Positions 47,666 through 57,584 of a stretch of 64,000 nt of DNA are shown piece by piece. Position 1 is the stretch's first letter. The number at the start of each line of letters is the position of its first letter. Source of the stretch: Porcisia hertigi (Eukaryota; Euglenozoa; Kinetoplastea; Trypanosomatida; Trypanosomatidae). The notes beneath the pieces are model-generated. The model searched no databases. It was not told the DNA's origin and worked only from the letters and a program-made list of their open reading frames with translations. The stretch lies in contig NC_090585.1 of NCBI RefSeq assembly GCF_017918235.1, forward strand, positions 62,001 through 126,000, read 5' to 3'. Position numbers and translations under genes: made by a program.

Positions 47666-48345
47666 GGCGGTAAGGGCCTCCCGGCGTGCTGGAGAGATTT
47701 CCCCCTTATGCCTGTGAGTCTCTCGATGCGACGGCGCTAAACGACGCACACGGGATGAACAGGCGGGATAGGAGAGGAGGAGGGGGGAGGGGAGGGGAGG
47801 AGGAGAGGTGAGGGAACGAAGTGTACAACCGCAAGAAAAGGATTGGAAGCTGATAATAATGAAGGGAGAAACGACGCAGTCGGGAAGACGGGGAGGGGGG
47901 AGGGGGGAGGGGGGGGAGGGGTAAAGGTCAGAGGAGGAGAATGAATAGGGAAGAGTAGTGCAGACAAGTTATGAACGCGCCGGGCTGTCGTTGTGGCAGC
48001 CACGGTCGATATGAGGAGTCCATATAGACCGACACAGTGGCCAGTTGTCGTGGTAGGTACAGCCACGACCAGAAAAGAAGAGCACATGAACCCAGGGAAA
48101 TGTGGAGAGGGACAAAGAAATGTGTGCCGTGAGCTGAGTCATTCAAGGAGAGACGACAAGCGCCGCACAAGTCTCACAGACCCACACAATACACGACTCA
48201 GAGCGACCTCACCACGACACACACTAGACGATATATATATATATATAAACACACACACACACACAATAAAAGGTGACTGCTCTAGAAATCGCCAAAAGGA
48301 GGACAGGCACGGGGACTCAAGACGACCTGAAAGTGAGAGAAAACA
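47666..48345. other. Intergenic between RET2 and IST1, with G-rich tracts
   Basis: No gene. Purine-rich tracts at 47770-47816 and 47889-47922 (repeated G runs on the plus strand, C/U in RNA), TA repeat 48231-48247 and AC repeat 48249-48265. The first purine tract is the likely IST1 splice signal. Confidence 0.6.
47737..47816 (-). promoter_or_regulatory. Predicted spliced-leader acceptor of IST1
   Basis: A C/U tract (47772-47816 in reverse) is followed in the transcript by GTTTAG with AG at 47737-47738, the first AG after the tract. The leader of about 71 nt supports the ATG at 47665, although the upstream frame to 47749 is thereby cut. Confidence 0.55.
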
Positions 48346-49884
48346 CTAAGGAGACCTATCGAAGCGGTTATGGTGGTGATGGTGATTCGACGCACCGGCG
48401 CGCTTGATCCCGAGGATCGTCTTTTCTGGCGTATTCGACGGCAAGTAGCGCTCCATCGTGGCCGCCGCACGCGCAAACTCCTGCTTGACTTGATTAAACT
48501 TGGCCACGTGCAGGTGTCGACCAAGGTTCAGTCCGCCAGCACCGACGTCCTCATACGGATCCTCGATGCCGAGTAAATAACTGAAAGTGCCCTGCCTGCC
48601 TTGCGGGAAGTGCCAATTCACGTCGGAGCGGAGGGAAAGGCGCGGCCGGCTGAGACTGATTATATTTTTTTCGTAGTTGAAATGGGTTGCGTAGTAGATG
48701 AAAAAGCCGTGCATTAACTTGCCGAGAGCAACTGGATCGCAGTCCGACAGGGGTGAAAAGTCGGGATAGCGCGGCATGTGAGCTGGGTGGGCGAGCGACC
48801 ACGGGTCTATCCACGCAAGCTGGCGAGTCGCGAAGAGGTAGTGGACAAACATCACCGTCACAGCGTAGGAAGTGAGCATGGCCGCCGTTCCAAGCCCCAC
48901 GCCCGAGGCCTTTCCCCACGCCTTTGCAGCCATGGCTGCGTGACGGGCAGCTGGGGGGCCGTTGTGCAGATAGTGACGGAGCAGATAGCTGTTCTTGACG
49001 CCATACGCCACAAATGAAATATCCCACTTGTACATATACATCTCCGGGACGTAACGAAGGTCCAGCATGTCGCGGGTGTAGTCCTCGCGCATGCCCTTTG
49101 TCATGATCGTCCCATCTGGGAAGAAGCCGACAGCCTCGATAGCTTGCTCACGTGACGTGCACTGCACCGCGCACCGGCAACCATACGTTGTCCGCTCCAC
49201 CCAGATGCCCTCGACGTTCGCCCGCCCCATTTTTGTTGCGATGTACTCTAGATCCTTGGTGTCTAGATAGCGGTTTCGGATGTCCCAGAGGGCTGTGCGC
49301 GACTTTCGGTCCTCCTCCTCGTTCAAGACGGTGTACCGCGCCCGCGCAACTTTCTCGTCGTTCACATAGCGCAGTTTGACCACAGGGGTGCGAGCCTCTG
49401 TGAGGGACATGAGATTATTGCGTAAATAGTAAGGCACGTAACGCTTGATCACTGACCACAGCTTTTCTGTGCGCTTCGCCTGCACTGAGTGATCAGGATA
49501 GGGATCGTCGAAGACGCAAGCGAGATCAAGGTCGCTTCCCCACTCCATCTGCCCGTGTGTCACCAAGGACCCGCAACAGTAAATCTTAGCATCCGGTGTC
49601 CACTTGTCAGCGAGACTCTGCAGCTGCTGTTGAGCCCGAATGGCGGTGCGAAACATTTGTTCTGGGCCAATGCGTCTGTGGTTGTTCTCCAAGAAAGCAC
49701 GGCCCCACTGCGCGTAGTGATCCTCAGAACCAGCCAAGAGCGAGGCGTAGCTGACCCCCTCCATGGACGAAGACGCTGGGCGTGAAGGAGATGCTGTGTC
49801 AGGCGGACTCGATGTCGCCACCGTGCTCTGACGCCACCCGCGCGTGAGGGCGACATAGAAGTACAGGGGAGTAGGGGTGTACAT
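48346..49884 (-). CDS. RET2: RNA editing 3' terminal uridylyltransferase RET2 (KRET2)
   Basis: Adds the U residues in mitochondrial U-insertion editing as part of the RNA editing core complex. The nucleotidyltransferase signature CCGSLVTHG...WGSDLDL gives catalytic Asp118 and Asp120. A third Asp lies in KWDISF at 288; the 168-residue gap from 120 to 288 equals that between D99 and D267 of T. brucei RET2. Between them sits the RRM-like middle domain ([39 protein letters not shown]). The C-terminal palm includes [13 protein letters not shown] and [15 protein letters not shown]. The N-terminal 40 residues ([20 protein letters not shown]) fit a mitochondrial presequence. The last residues include a natural run of five His (NHHHHHNR). 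512 residues; start ATG 49884, 85 nt after a clear acceptor. Confidence 0.93.
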   Translation of the reverse strand: MYTPTPLYFYVALTRGWRQSTVATSSPPDTASPSRPASSSMEGVSYASLLAGSEDHYAQWGRAFLENNHRRIGPEQMFRTAIRAQQQLQSLADKWTPDAKIYCCGSLVTHGQMEWGSDLDLACVFDDPYPDHSVQAKRTEKLWSVIKRYVPYYLRNNLMSLTEARTPVVKLRYVNDEKVARARYTVLNEEEDRKSRTALWDIRNRYLDTKDLEYIATKMGRANVEGIWVERTTYGCRCAVQCTSREQAIEAVGFFPDGTIMTKGMREDYTRDMLDLRYVPEMYMYKWDISFVAYGVKNSYLLRHYLHNGPPAARHAAMAAKAWGKASGVGLGTAAMLTSYAVTVMFVHYLFATRQLAWIDPWSLAHPAHMPRYPDFSPLSDCDPVALGKLMHGFFIYYATHFNYEKNIISLSRPRLSLRSDVNWHFPQGRQGTFSYLLGIEDPYEDVGAGGLNLGRHLHVAKFNQVKQEFARAAATMERYLPSNTPEKTILGIKRAGASNHHHHHNRFDRSP

Positions 49885-50555
49885 ATCGATGACCTACCAC
49901 GACCTCCTCCCGAGGGCTTCTCTTCTACCCCAGCGATGCACCGGACGAGCCAGTATGAGTTACGGTGTGCTCCCGGAGGGAAAAAAGGAGAAAGAAGAAA
50001 TGCAGAGAGAGAGAGAGGGGGGGAGGGGGGGGAAAGGGGAGGCGGTGTACGCATTCGACACGAAGTTGAAAAAAGAAGAGGGAAAAATGAGGGAACAAAC
50101 GCGCTCCTGGGCCACGTGACAGTCGGCAGACTGCGAGAAAGAACCGAGTCCGGAAGAGAGGAGAGGTGAGATTTGAGATTCAAGTTGAATCAAAAGAGGA
50201 GCGTGAAGTACCAAGGGAAGGAGGGGGAGGGAAGGGGGGGGGGGGTATAACACTGTACACACTGCCCACGCTTGCGTACGTACTAAACCATGAAAAGGAA
50301 ACTCTGTGAGTGAACAATATCAGGCGAAGCAATCGAAGGAGAGCCGAAAAAGGGGGGACAGAAGAATTTTATGTGCGCACATGTTGCCCTGATATTTTTT
50401 CTTTTTTTTGTGAATAGAATGAGCAAGTAACAGGAAAAAGAAACAAGTATTCATATCCGCATATGCGGAGGGGTGTGAAGGGGGGAGAGAGACAAGAACG
50501 AGAGAGAGTCTAGTGGGGGGGGGAGGGGGGCGACTGGCACTCCCACGTACACGTC
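49885..50555. other. Intergenic between ALKBH8-like gene and RET2
   Basis: No gene. A long purine tract at 49976-50040 is the RET2 pyrimidine tract in RNA. G-rich runs occur at 50229-50246 and 50515-50530, and T/A-rich sequence at 50390-50412. Confidence 0.6.
49970..50040 (-). promoter_or_regulatory. Predicted spliced-leader acceptor of RET2
   Basis: In transcript sense about 60 nt of C/U-rich sequence ends at CGGGAG, with AG at 49970-49971 the first after the tract. The leader is about 85 nt and leaves the ATG at 49884 as first start, keeping the presumed presequence. Confidence 0.6.
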
Positions 50556-52268
50556 TCACTCGCAATCGCAATCGCACAGGGCGGGAAACGAGCACCCCGC
50601 TTTGGTATGCCGCTGAGTCCGTCCGCGCCGCCACGTAAGGCTTATTCTATTTCCTCGACTAAAACTCGGCAGAAGCTCGGACAGCGTGTCGGTCCTTTTT
50701 TCAGCGATGCAGTGCGTCCAGCCGTAGCGGGCCTCCCCCGTCATGACGGCCAGAGAGCGGGGGGCCAGGTAGACACCGACAGGTGCTGCCACCCCGGCTG
50801 GACAATCCCACCGCGAGAACTCCATCACCGTGTACGATCCCAGCGACACTATTAACACGGTGTCATCAAACGCACCATGTGCATCGACATGTGCAGCAAT
50901 ACCGCACGCCCCCATCTCGCTGTAGTCGTAGTAATTCACAGTGAGTTGATCGCACTCGTAGTCGCCAGGGTGTAAGGGATAATCCCCATCGATACGCACG
51001 CCGCCAGCGGCTGTGTCATTCTGCAGCCGTGCGCGCATCCAAGCATAGAAAGACGGGCGCTGGTTGACCATCACCCCCTCATCCGTCAGCGTATTCACAC
51101 CGTACCAGAAGCGGCGGTTGAAGTGCGCCACACGACGGCGAGAGAGATACTCCAGCTGCAGCTGCGGACGTCCAGCATACAGCTCTTCCCATATGGTCTT
51201 CTCCTCTTCTGCCGTCACAAAGTCCTCGACTAGAAAGAGACCAGGCACTTCCGGCACAGCGCGTGACGTGCATCTCCGTTCGAGCAACGGCTCCCCATTG
51301 AAGAGGGGCTGACTCAGCTGCGTGCTGACAGACGAGTGCGCTGCGTCTCGCCTTTCCCTAGCGTCCCGACACCACAGAGACGGCGGCGATAAAAGCAGTC
51401 GCTCAACTCCAATGACTGGGCGCTGCAGCAAATGGTGAAAATAGGGACGTATAGCGGCAATGTCACACAAAACCAAGTAGAGAAAGCCGCAGCCCTTGTT
51501 CATGGGGGCTGACGAGGTGGATGTAGACCCGCCCCTCCAAAGCGAAGCGGGCGACGACACATGGAGCACCATCACCTTCACAGATGCGGTGTCCACGCCC
51601 GCCCCATTGACCGTGGAAGAGGACCCGAGTAAAACATCCTGCACTGCTTCATCCTGGGGAGCATCGTCGTTATGAGGGTCTGCTACACTCGGGCAGGAAG
51701 ACGCGGTAGCGGCAGAGGACACAAATCGCGAGAGCTCTGCCAGTGGAACATGCATCATAGAGATGCCACAACAAGAGGCACCTCCTCCTCCTCCCCCTCC
51801 TCCTCCACTCCCCTGCAACGCCTCGGCAGGCAACCGTAAAGGCTTGCGGCACAGCACAAAGGGGAGCATTGAACTGTACTCTAGGACGCACCTCGACGGC
51901 GAGGTCGGCGACAGCATACCAGATGTAGAAGTCGGAGGGGCGTGCGAGAGTTGTTGGGGATCGGCAGAAGCAGCGCAGTTCAGCAGTCCGTGTGTTTCCA
52001 GCAGCTGCCGTAGATCATAGGGCGTACAGCCGGCGAGGATGCCACCGTTCAAGGCTACAAAGCCGGTCGCGTGTTCAAGAGGCGGGAACCAGCTCGCCGC
52101 AAGGTCACCGAGCCAATCATCATTGTGTGTGTCGATCCCTGCCGCGGATGCAGCGGTGGTCAAAAAGCGTGACAGCCACCTCTTGCACGAGATGCGCACC
52201 TTCTTCAGCTGCCGCGGGGGCAATGAAAGTGGAGGGAGAAGGCGGGTTTCGTGGTCTCTAAAAGACAT
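50556..52268 (-). CDS. ALKBH8-like Fe(II)/2-oxoglutarate dioxygenase with RRM-like N terminus
   Basis: AlkB-family oxygenase most like ALKBH8, which hydroxylates wobble-uridine side chains of tRNA. The iron ligands are His460 and Asp462 (AAHVDAH) and His519 (RYGWTHCI); Arg541 and Arg547 (RISLTWR) would bind 2-oxoglutarate. NYYDYSEMG, LGSYTVMEF and RSLAVMTGEARYGWTHCI align with human ALKBH8. GFVALNGGILAGCTPYDLRQLLETHG at 69-94 matches its RRM start (ANGGLGNGV...LLPVLEKCG), and the RRM appears split by long Ser/Ala inserts including a ten-Gly run (154-163) from a CTC repeat. No methyltransferase domain follows, unlike animal ALKBH8. The start at ATG 52268 (570 residues) replaces a poly-Pro extension. 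Confidence 0.88.
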   Translation of the reverse strand: MSFRDHETRLLPPLSLPPRQLKKVRISCKRWLSRFLTTAASAAGIDTHNDDWLGDLAASWFPPLEHATGFVALNGGILAGCTPYDLRQLLETHGLLNCAASADPQQLSHAPPTSTSGMLSPTSPSRCVLEYSSMLPFVLCRKPLRLPAEALQGSGGGGGGGGGASCCGISMMHVPLAELSRFVSSAATASSCPSVADPHNDDAPQDEAVQDVLLGSSSTVNGAGVDTASVKVMVLHVSSPASLWRGGSTSTSSAPMNKGCGFLYLVLCDIAAIRPYFHHLLQRPVIGVERLLLSPPSLWCRDARERRDAAHSSVSTQLSQPLFNGEPLLERRCTSRAVPEVPGLFLVEDFVTAEEEKTIWEELYAGRPQLQLEYLSRRRVAHFNRRFWYGVNTLTDEGVMVNQRPSFYAWMRARLQNDTAAGGVRIDGDYPLHPGDYECDQLTVNYYDYSEMGACGIAAHVDAHGAFDDTVLIVSLGSYTVMEFSRWDCPAGVAAPVGVYLAPRSLAVMTGEARYGWTHCIAEKRTDTLSELLPSFSRGNRISLTWRRGRTQRHTKAGCSFPALCDCDCE

Positions 52269-53031
52269 GGAGGTGGTGGAACGGGGGGGGGGGATGGGGG
52301 ATGGGAAAATACGTAGCAGAAATGAGGTCCTCGGAGGGAGGGGGAGTGGGGGATACAACAGGGACTATTAATATAAACCAGAATACGTGTAAAAGCACAG
52401 AGAGGTGTGAGGAGAGAGCCGATAAAGTGGGTGAAAGTCCCTCGGGGAGTGCGCGGCCCACCGCCAGTAAACCAACGACATCAGCGGACGCCGTGTTCTC
52501 TGCGTTTTGAATACACGACTTCGTGAGCGAATAATGTAATGGAGTGTTTTTTTTTATAAGTGACGAGTTCCTCACGATCTCTCCATCCTCTTCTTTCTGA
52601 AGTGTAAGTGGGGGAGGGGAGGGGAGGGGAGGCGGTCGGTAGCGCCACGCGGCAAAACTCCCCTACTTGCATCACGTCCCACGATACGCGTGCAATGAAC
52701 AACATTTGCTCTTCACTGCGAGATCATCCGTGGGCGGTGTAGGTACCCCGAGTGGAAGGTTGAGAGACTAGCAGTTGGCGCATAAGCCTCGGCTAAGAGC
52801 ACGCGTAACGCAAGAATACGTGGCGGTCGTTTGCACGGTGAGACAAAATTGCGGTGTAACGAAGCAGCCGGCACGCCAAGAAAAGACTCAGTCGGCGGAC
52901 TGAAAAAAGCAGGCGGCGTAGCCCACGCAACGCATATATTTCCTCGAACCACCGACATCCATCACAGCTGGTGAATCGCCGCATGCCTCACACCCACTCC
53001 TCGCATAGCCATTCCTCTGTCGCCTATCCCT
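52269..53031. other. Intergenic between 97-residue zinc protein gene and ALKBH8-like gene
   Basis: No gene. G10 at 52283-52293 and a purine block at 52330-52352 give two pyrimidine tracts upstream of the ALKBH8-like start. A T8 run is near 52548 and GGGGA repeats at 52611-52632. The less repetitive part 52700-53000 carries an 81-codon minus-strand frame without recognisable domains. Confidence 0.6.
52330..52356 (-). promoter_or_regulatory. Predicted spliced-leader acceptor of the ALKBH8-like gene
   Basis: The transcript reads a C-rich tract (CCCACTCCCCCTCCCTCC) followed by GAG with AG at 52330-52331, giving a leader of about 61 nt. A second C-rich tract lies inside that leader with no AG before the ATG. 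Confidence 0.4.
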
Positions 53032-53325
53032 CTATCGCCTCTGTTTCACCTGACAACCAGGACAGACGCACAGCTCGCAGTAGCCGCAGTACCACGCGCG
53101 CAGTTGCAACACCGCATCCGTCTGCCTCCCAATAGGCGCCTCGCAAAAACGGCAGAGTGCCATACCCTCAGCCATCACCGAAGGAATCCGCCTGGCTATC
53201 TCGTATATGTTTGCAGCAAATCGGCCCTGACGCTTGCAGAACGGGCAGCTCATTGGAACACTGCTCGCGTGTTGCGCCTCCTTGTAGTAGTCCCGCACCA
53301 CGTTGTGCTTACTAAGATTATCCAT
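53032..53325 (-). CDS. Small zinc-binding protein with four CxxC motifs
   Basis: A 97-residue basic protein with CPFC (27/30), CRFC (58/61), CGYC (80/83) and CPGC (88/91), plus Cys86. The spacing allows two zinc sites, either two ribbons or one interleaved module. Between the first two pairs is a helix (ANIYEIARRIPSVMAEGMAL). No exact family is recognised. The frame begins at GTG 53337; the ATG at 53325 follows a good acceptor by 43 nt, supporting a real gene. It lies between the pseudouridine synthase and the ALKBH8-like gene, both RNA-modification enzymes, but shared function is not shown. Confidence 0.75.
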   Translation of the reverse strand: MDNLSKHNVVRDYYKEAQHASSVPMSCPFCKRQGRFAANIYEIARRIPSVMAEGMALCRFCEAPIGRQTDAVLQLRAWYCGYCELCVCPGCQVKQRR

Positions 53326-53642
53326 CTCCCTCGACACACAATAGAAGTGTATGCGTGTGCAAGTGTAGCTGTGGACAGGGGGGAGGGGTCAATAGCCTCG
53401 GTGAAGAGAGAAGGGTGAGGATTTAGGTGAAAGAATAAACAACTCCACCTCATCGCAGCAACCGCCTCTTTTCGTCAACTCGCCTAATCATGTTTTGTCT
53501 CTTGCAGCCGTTAACGAGTTTTCTCTTGTCTGCGCTATTTGCACGAGCAACACCGATGCGGCTTCGACCCTCGGCGTCCCAACGCGTCCCACCAGACCTA
53601 CAAAGATGACGAACGTGTCACCCAGTTTCTTTACAGGGTGCC

Positions 53643-53680
<38 letters not shown>

Positions 53681-54165
53681 ATGCGTATGTGCCACGAGGG
53701 GAGCAGGGCAGGCCGCTGGTGATGACTTTGTAAAACTTCTCGGAAATCACTTTCTTTTTGTTGCTGTGGTTTTCACGCCGTTATTCTGTTACCAACAAGT
53801 CAGCCAGTCAACAGGCACACACACACACACACACAGACATACAGATGTCACGAGAAGGGGGGAGGGGAGGGGAGGGGAGCCAGAGCATCCCCTCCCCCAA
53901 ACATCTGTTGCCTAGTCGAATGCCAAGGAGTTAGATTCCTGCTTCCGAAGAAACACGCACCCGAAGCTGTTTGTGTGAGCATTGGCGTTGTGACAACCCT
54001 CATTTCCGCTTATTCCGACCACTTCGTTTAACATGGAAACCAAGACGCAGAAGCGCGTGAGCTGCTCTCTACTGGTTTGACGCACACGCCAAGTAGAAGC
54101 AGTGCAGAGACTCGAGTGCCTGAAAACCCAAGCGAATAAAAAAGTGCAGGACCTTAGACTGATGA
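53326..54165. other. Intergenic between pseudouridine synthase and 97-residue zinc protein genes
   Basis: No gene. A purine block at 53377-53388 next to the small gene, GT repeat 53646-53675, AC repeat 53816-53837 and GGGGA repeat 53859-53880. Nothing else identifiable. Confidence 0.6.
53369..53392 (-). promoter_or_regulatory. Predicted spliced-leader acceptor of the 97-residue zinc protein gene
   Basis: A C/U tract (GACCCCTCCCCCCTGTCC) is followed by ACAG with AG at 53369-53370, the first AG downstream. The leader is about 43 nt. Confidence 0.5.
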
Positions 54166-56256
54166 TTAGCGACGGCGGCGCCGCAGCGGTGGAGCACCTT
54201 CACCAGCGGCGTCCTCAACGTCATCCTCAGTGCTGACCTCTTCGGCATTCGTCAGGGCTTTCCCAGACGCGTCGGCATACTCCCAGCGGCGAGCGCCCCT
54301 CCACAACCTAGCAAAATGGGCTTGGCGCTGGGCTGCCACTTCCTCCGGGATGTCTGCCAAGTAAATCCAGCCATCCTCACCTGCCTCTGGCACCTCACTC
54401 TTGTCGTTCTCCCCAGTGGATCCCTTTGATGTGTCATCCGTAGGCGAGGGCGTCTGCTCTTCCAGGGCGTCCTCAGACCCTATACCGCCCCCCTCCCCCT
54501 CGCTGGCATTGCTTGATGGGAACTCTGGGGAGGCGGCCGCAGCTGTGGAGGATGCAATGGCCCGCTCTTTCCGGTTTTTCATCTCGCGCAGCGCTTTGCA
54601 GTCCGCGTCCAGGCGGATTGGACGCACATTCCAGTTGTGAACCCGCAATAACCGCAAGAAGACCGTCATCTCGCTGCTGGCGGGCCACGCAATGCGCGAA
54701 GGGAGGACGGGCTTGTACTCTTTCATCTCAGCGAGATGTGCGTCCTCGACGGCAGTCTGCGGCCGAGTCTCGCCCAATGCTCGATCGCGCGCCGCCAGTA
54801 TGTCGTCCAGCGGCGGCATCGCGTTCAGATCCACATCCACAACATCTGCCGAAATATTGTGAAACGCAAAGGCCTCAGCGATCTCACTAACCGCACCGCT
54901 CCAAGCGTCTTGCACCGCTCGGAAAGGACCACGTCGCTCTGCATCCCCGGTACCGCCGATGGAGCGGTCGTACCCGTGATAGGTGGACTGAGCAAGGTAC
55001 AGGTACGGTCCTGGCGCGAGCGGAGTTGTGACGCGCCGCTCAGGCGACAGCGCCTCTTCGAGAATAGATTCGCTTGCCCCGCGGCACACCGCCAGGAGGG
55101 AGCCTATCACCTTGCGTATCATATTGAGTAAAAACGATCCGCCCTCAATTTGAAAGAAGAGGAACGGCAACACTGTCGTGTTGTGCGGAAGGCACGTGGC
55201 GAAGGGGACGTTTGTGCCACTTGTGAGTGTCGTCGATGAGGCAGCGGAACTGCAGTCTTTCGCGTCCTCTGGCGAGGCAGACATCTGCGGCGGATACCTC
55301 TGGAGGTTCGTGTCGTACTCCCTCCTGCTTTCACCGTGCAGCGGCACGGGCACTCCATCACCAGCACCATCTGTGGTCGAGCACGGAAAAAAAAACAGCC
55401 GCGGGCAGACTTCGCTGCGGTAGATAACACGTAGGGCCTCGTCCTTTGTCGGCTGAATGACCTTCGCGCTCACACCGGAGCGGTTAGAGTCGATATCGAC
55501 AGAAAAGTTGTGGTATCGGCGCGAGCCTGTAAAATGCGCGCGCAGCACCTTATTGCATTGCTCGGTCTTCGCCTGCAAGTCGCGCAGCCACAAGGACGCC
55601 GCCGGTTGAGCATCGGCGGACAGTGCCGTGACGTTAATCTTCGCTAGGTCGACATAGGGAACACCGTGGTGGGTTCGCTGCACCGAAACTGCCTCTTTCG
55701 CCAACATTTGAACATCAGCGAGACACCCGGGGTAACTTTTTTCGAGAGCGGCCCATGTGTCACAAGGGCGCAACAGCGCGTAGAGGGGCAACATATAGCG
55801 GTATACGCGTCGGTTGCAACAGTGGCGCGGAATGAAGCTGCCGGAGAGCAGCATCACGTTCGCAACACGGACTGTCGACGGCAGCTGCCCGTTGAGCTTT
55901 TCGCAGATGCCCTCAGCCTGCCCCACCTCCTCAAAGACCTCCTTGGGGACAAAGAAGCACACCATGTTTCGAATGGCGTGCACGCCGCGATCGGTACGGC
56001 AGGAGCGAGAAAAATGATGGTGCTCCCCGACAGGCCGTCCGCGTACAATCTCTGCGATAATGCCAGTATCCCTTAATGCTTGGATGAGCACGCCCTCCAC
56101 GGTGTGGCACGTGGGTGCATGAGCCTGAAACTGCAGCCCACGAAATCCGCTTCCGCTGTAGAGGAGGCAAAGCCCAATGTGCACATGATCCTTTGGTGCC
56201 TTGCCAACCGTCATACGACGCGGATCGGGTCGCCTTCGAGCCGCCTTGTGTTTCAT
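54166..56256 (-). CDS. TruA-type tRNA pseudouridine synthase (PUS1/PUS3-like)
   Basis: Converts uridine to pseudouridine in tRNA or other RNA. The TruA core begins VHIGLCLLYSGSGFRGLQFQ at 25-44 and carries the catalytic motif SCRTDRGVHA with Asp89. FLLNMIRKVIGSLL in the middle is the family's conserved RNA-binding helix (F..HMVR.MVG). Within the 696-residue protein a large insert separates the halves, and a 200-residue C-terminal tail is Ser/Glu-rich and ends in an Arg run (PPLRRRRR). The length exceeds that of bacterial TruA (about 270) and is closer to eukaryotic PUS1. Nuclear or mitochondrial placement is unclear. The ATG at 56256 opens with a basic stretch (MKHKAARRRPDPRR). Confidence 0.92.
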   Translation of the reverse strand: MKHKAARRRPDPRRMTVGKAPKDHVHIGLCLLYSGSGFRGLQFQAHAPTCHTVEGVLIQALRDTGIIAEIVRGRPVGEHHHFSRSCRTDRGVHAIRNMVCFFVPKEVFEEVGQAEGICEKLNGQLPSTVRVANVMLLSGSFIPRHCCNRRVYRYMLPLYALLRPCDTWAALEKSYPGCLADVQMLAKEAVSVQRTHHGVPYVDLAKINVTALSADAQPAASLWLRDLQAKTEQCNKVLRAHFTGSRRYHNFSVDIDSNRSGVSAKVIQPTKDEALRVIYRSEVCPRLFFFPCSTTDGAGDGVPVPLHGESRREYDTNLQRYPPQMSASPEDAKDCSSAASSTTLTSGTNVPFATCLPHNTTVLPFLFFQIEGGSFLLNMIRKVIGSLLAVCRGASESILEEALSPERRVTTPLAPGPYLYLAQSTYHGYDRSIGGTGDAERRGPFRAVQDAWSGAVSEIAEAFAFHNISADVVDVDLNAMPPLDDILAARDRALGETRPQTAVEDAHLAEMKEYKPVLPSRIAWPASSEMTVFLRLLRVHNWNVRPIRLDADCKALREMKNRKERAIASSTAAAASPEFPSSNASEGEGGGIGSEDALEEQTPSPTDDTSKGSTGENDKSEVPEAGEDGWIYLADIPEEVAAQRQAHFARLWRGARRWEYADASGKALTNAEEVSTEDDVEDAAGEGAPPLRRRRR

Positions 56257-57584
56257 TCCTTCAAAGTCCGTCTCACCTTATGGTGTTAGTGTTGCTGATT
56301 AACTTTTCTTCGTTGCCCGCCTCTTGGTGTGGCAGAGCGGCGGGGCCAATGAGGCAAAGGGACCGGCTTCAATTATGCGTTGCAATATATCCCTTCCCTG
56401 GTCGGTGTGTGGGAGGCCGGGGCGAGGGGGAGGGAGAGGCGTACACGATGAGCGGAGAAAATCAGCGAAGTAGACGTATGCGTACCACACGGCAATGCAT
56501 TGAAGAAAGACGCAGAAAAAAAGAGGCATGAAAAACGAGAGACATAAAGCGGCTACAGAGCCCAACATAGTGGAAAAAATATATATGAAACGAAACCCGC
56601 GATCTGGGGCTCCTACTGGGCATTCGTAAGCACCATGCGACATGGGGTCTGAAGGTCCACACACTTCCGCCCCCCCCCACTCCCCCCAGCCCCCAGCCCC
56701 AAGGATCTGTGAATCAGCTTCGACGGGTGCATATACTCCACTGAGCAGATCAGGGGGGGAGAGGAGGGGAGGAAAATGTTGTGGGCGCGTGAGAAAAAAA
56801 AAGAAAATTGGCGGTGGTGGACGGTTGCCTTTGAAGCTGCTCCTCTCCTCGCACCACCCCCGCCTCTTTTCCCTTCTTGTTTTCCCCACCACCACCGAAT
56901 ACACGGCTATACCCCCCCCCTCCCCGCCCCCACTCACACTCTGCAATCGTGTGTCTGGTAACCGCTGAGCCTCACAGCAGGGAAGCATTGTGGCGTCCTC
57001 AACGAGGCTCACAAAGCACATTATACGGAGTAGCGGGCGGGGGGGGGGGGGGGCTATGCGTACCGTAGAGGTGCGCGGGAACACACAGAGGGGAAGAGAA
57101 TGGGGAGGAGGGAGAGGGGGTGGGGAGGGCTGAATAGAGCCCCTCCTCCAAAGGAAGCAGCCACAGAAAAACGGCAATGATGGATAACAGTGGCAGCCAT
57201 TGTGGCACAGGCGCAACTGTATCATCTGAGACGTCTCTGTGAAGCACTAACGCATCCGCATGTCGGTGTGGCTGGGCGGTGTTGTCTCCCCGCAATACCC
57301 CACTCCCCCTCTCTTTAGAAGGGGGAGCCCCGTGAAGGATCGACGCTTCTTCATCCCAAGACAGTAATGGGGACGAAAGTGCCCGTCTTGGGTGGGCAGA
57401 TGAGGCAGCGATACCGACAACAATTGCGGCTGCCTTTCAAAATGGTGGTTGTCGACGCACACGAGGGAAAGGGCAGACGCTTGCATGCGGATGGGATATT
57501 CCTTTGAGTAGGGCACGTGAGTAATCACCTCATGGTATCGCCTCGTACTCGCTCTGAATATCCCCCCTCTCTTCCTACACAAAC
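56257..57584. other. Intergenic, 1.3 kb: Cfd1 3' flank and pseudouridine synthase leader
   Basis: No supported gene. Contains purine-rich blocks at 56418-56440 and 57085-57130, C runs near 56671-56679 and 56911-56920, and a 15-G run at 57039-57053. A 308-codon minus-strand frame (56299-57225) reads through these as Pro/Ser/Phe-rich sequence. The part 57240-57580 is less repetitive but shows nothing recognisable. Confidence 0.55.

Noticed and set aside
56299-57225. 308-codon minus-strand open frame
   Set aside because: Translates C/T-rich and poly-G/C simple sequence as Pro/Ser/Phe strings; no domain, and it fills an intergenic gap made of such tracts.
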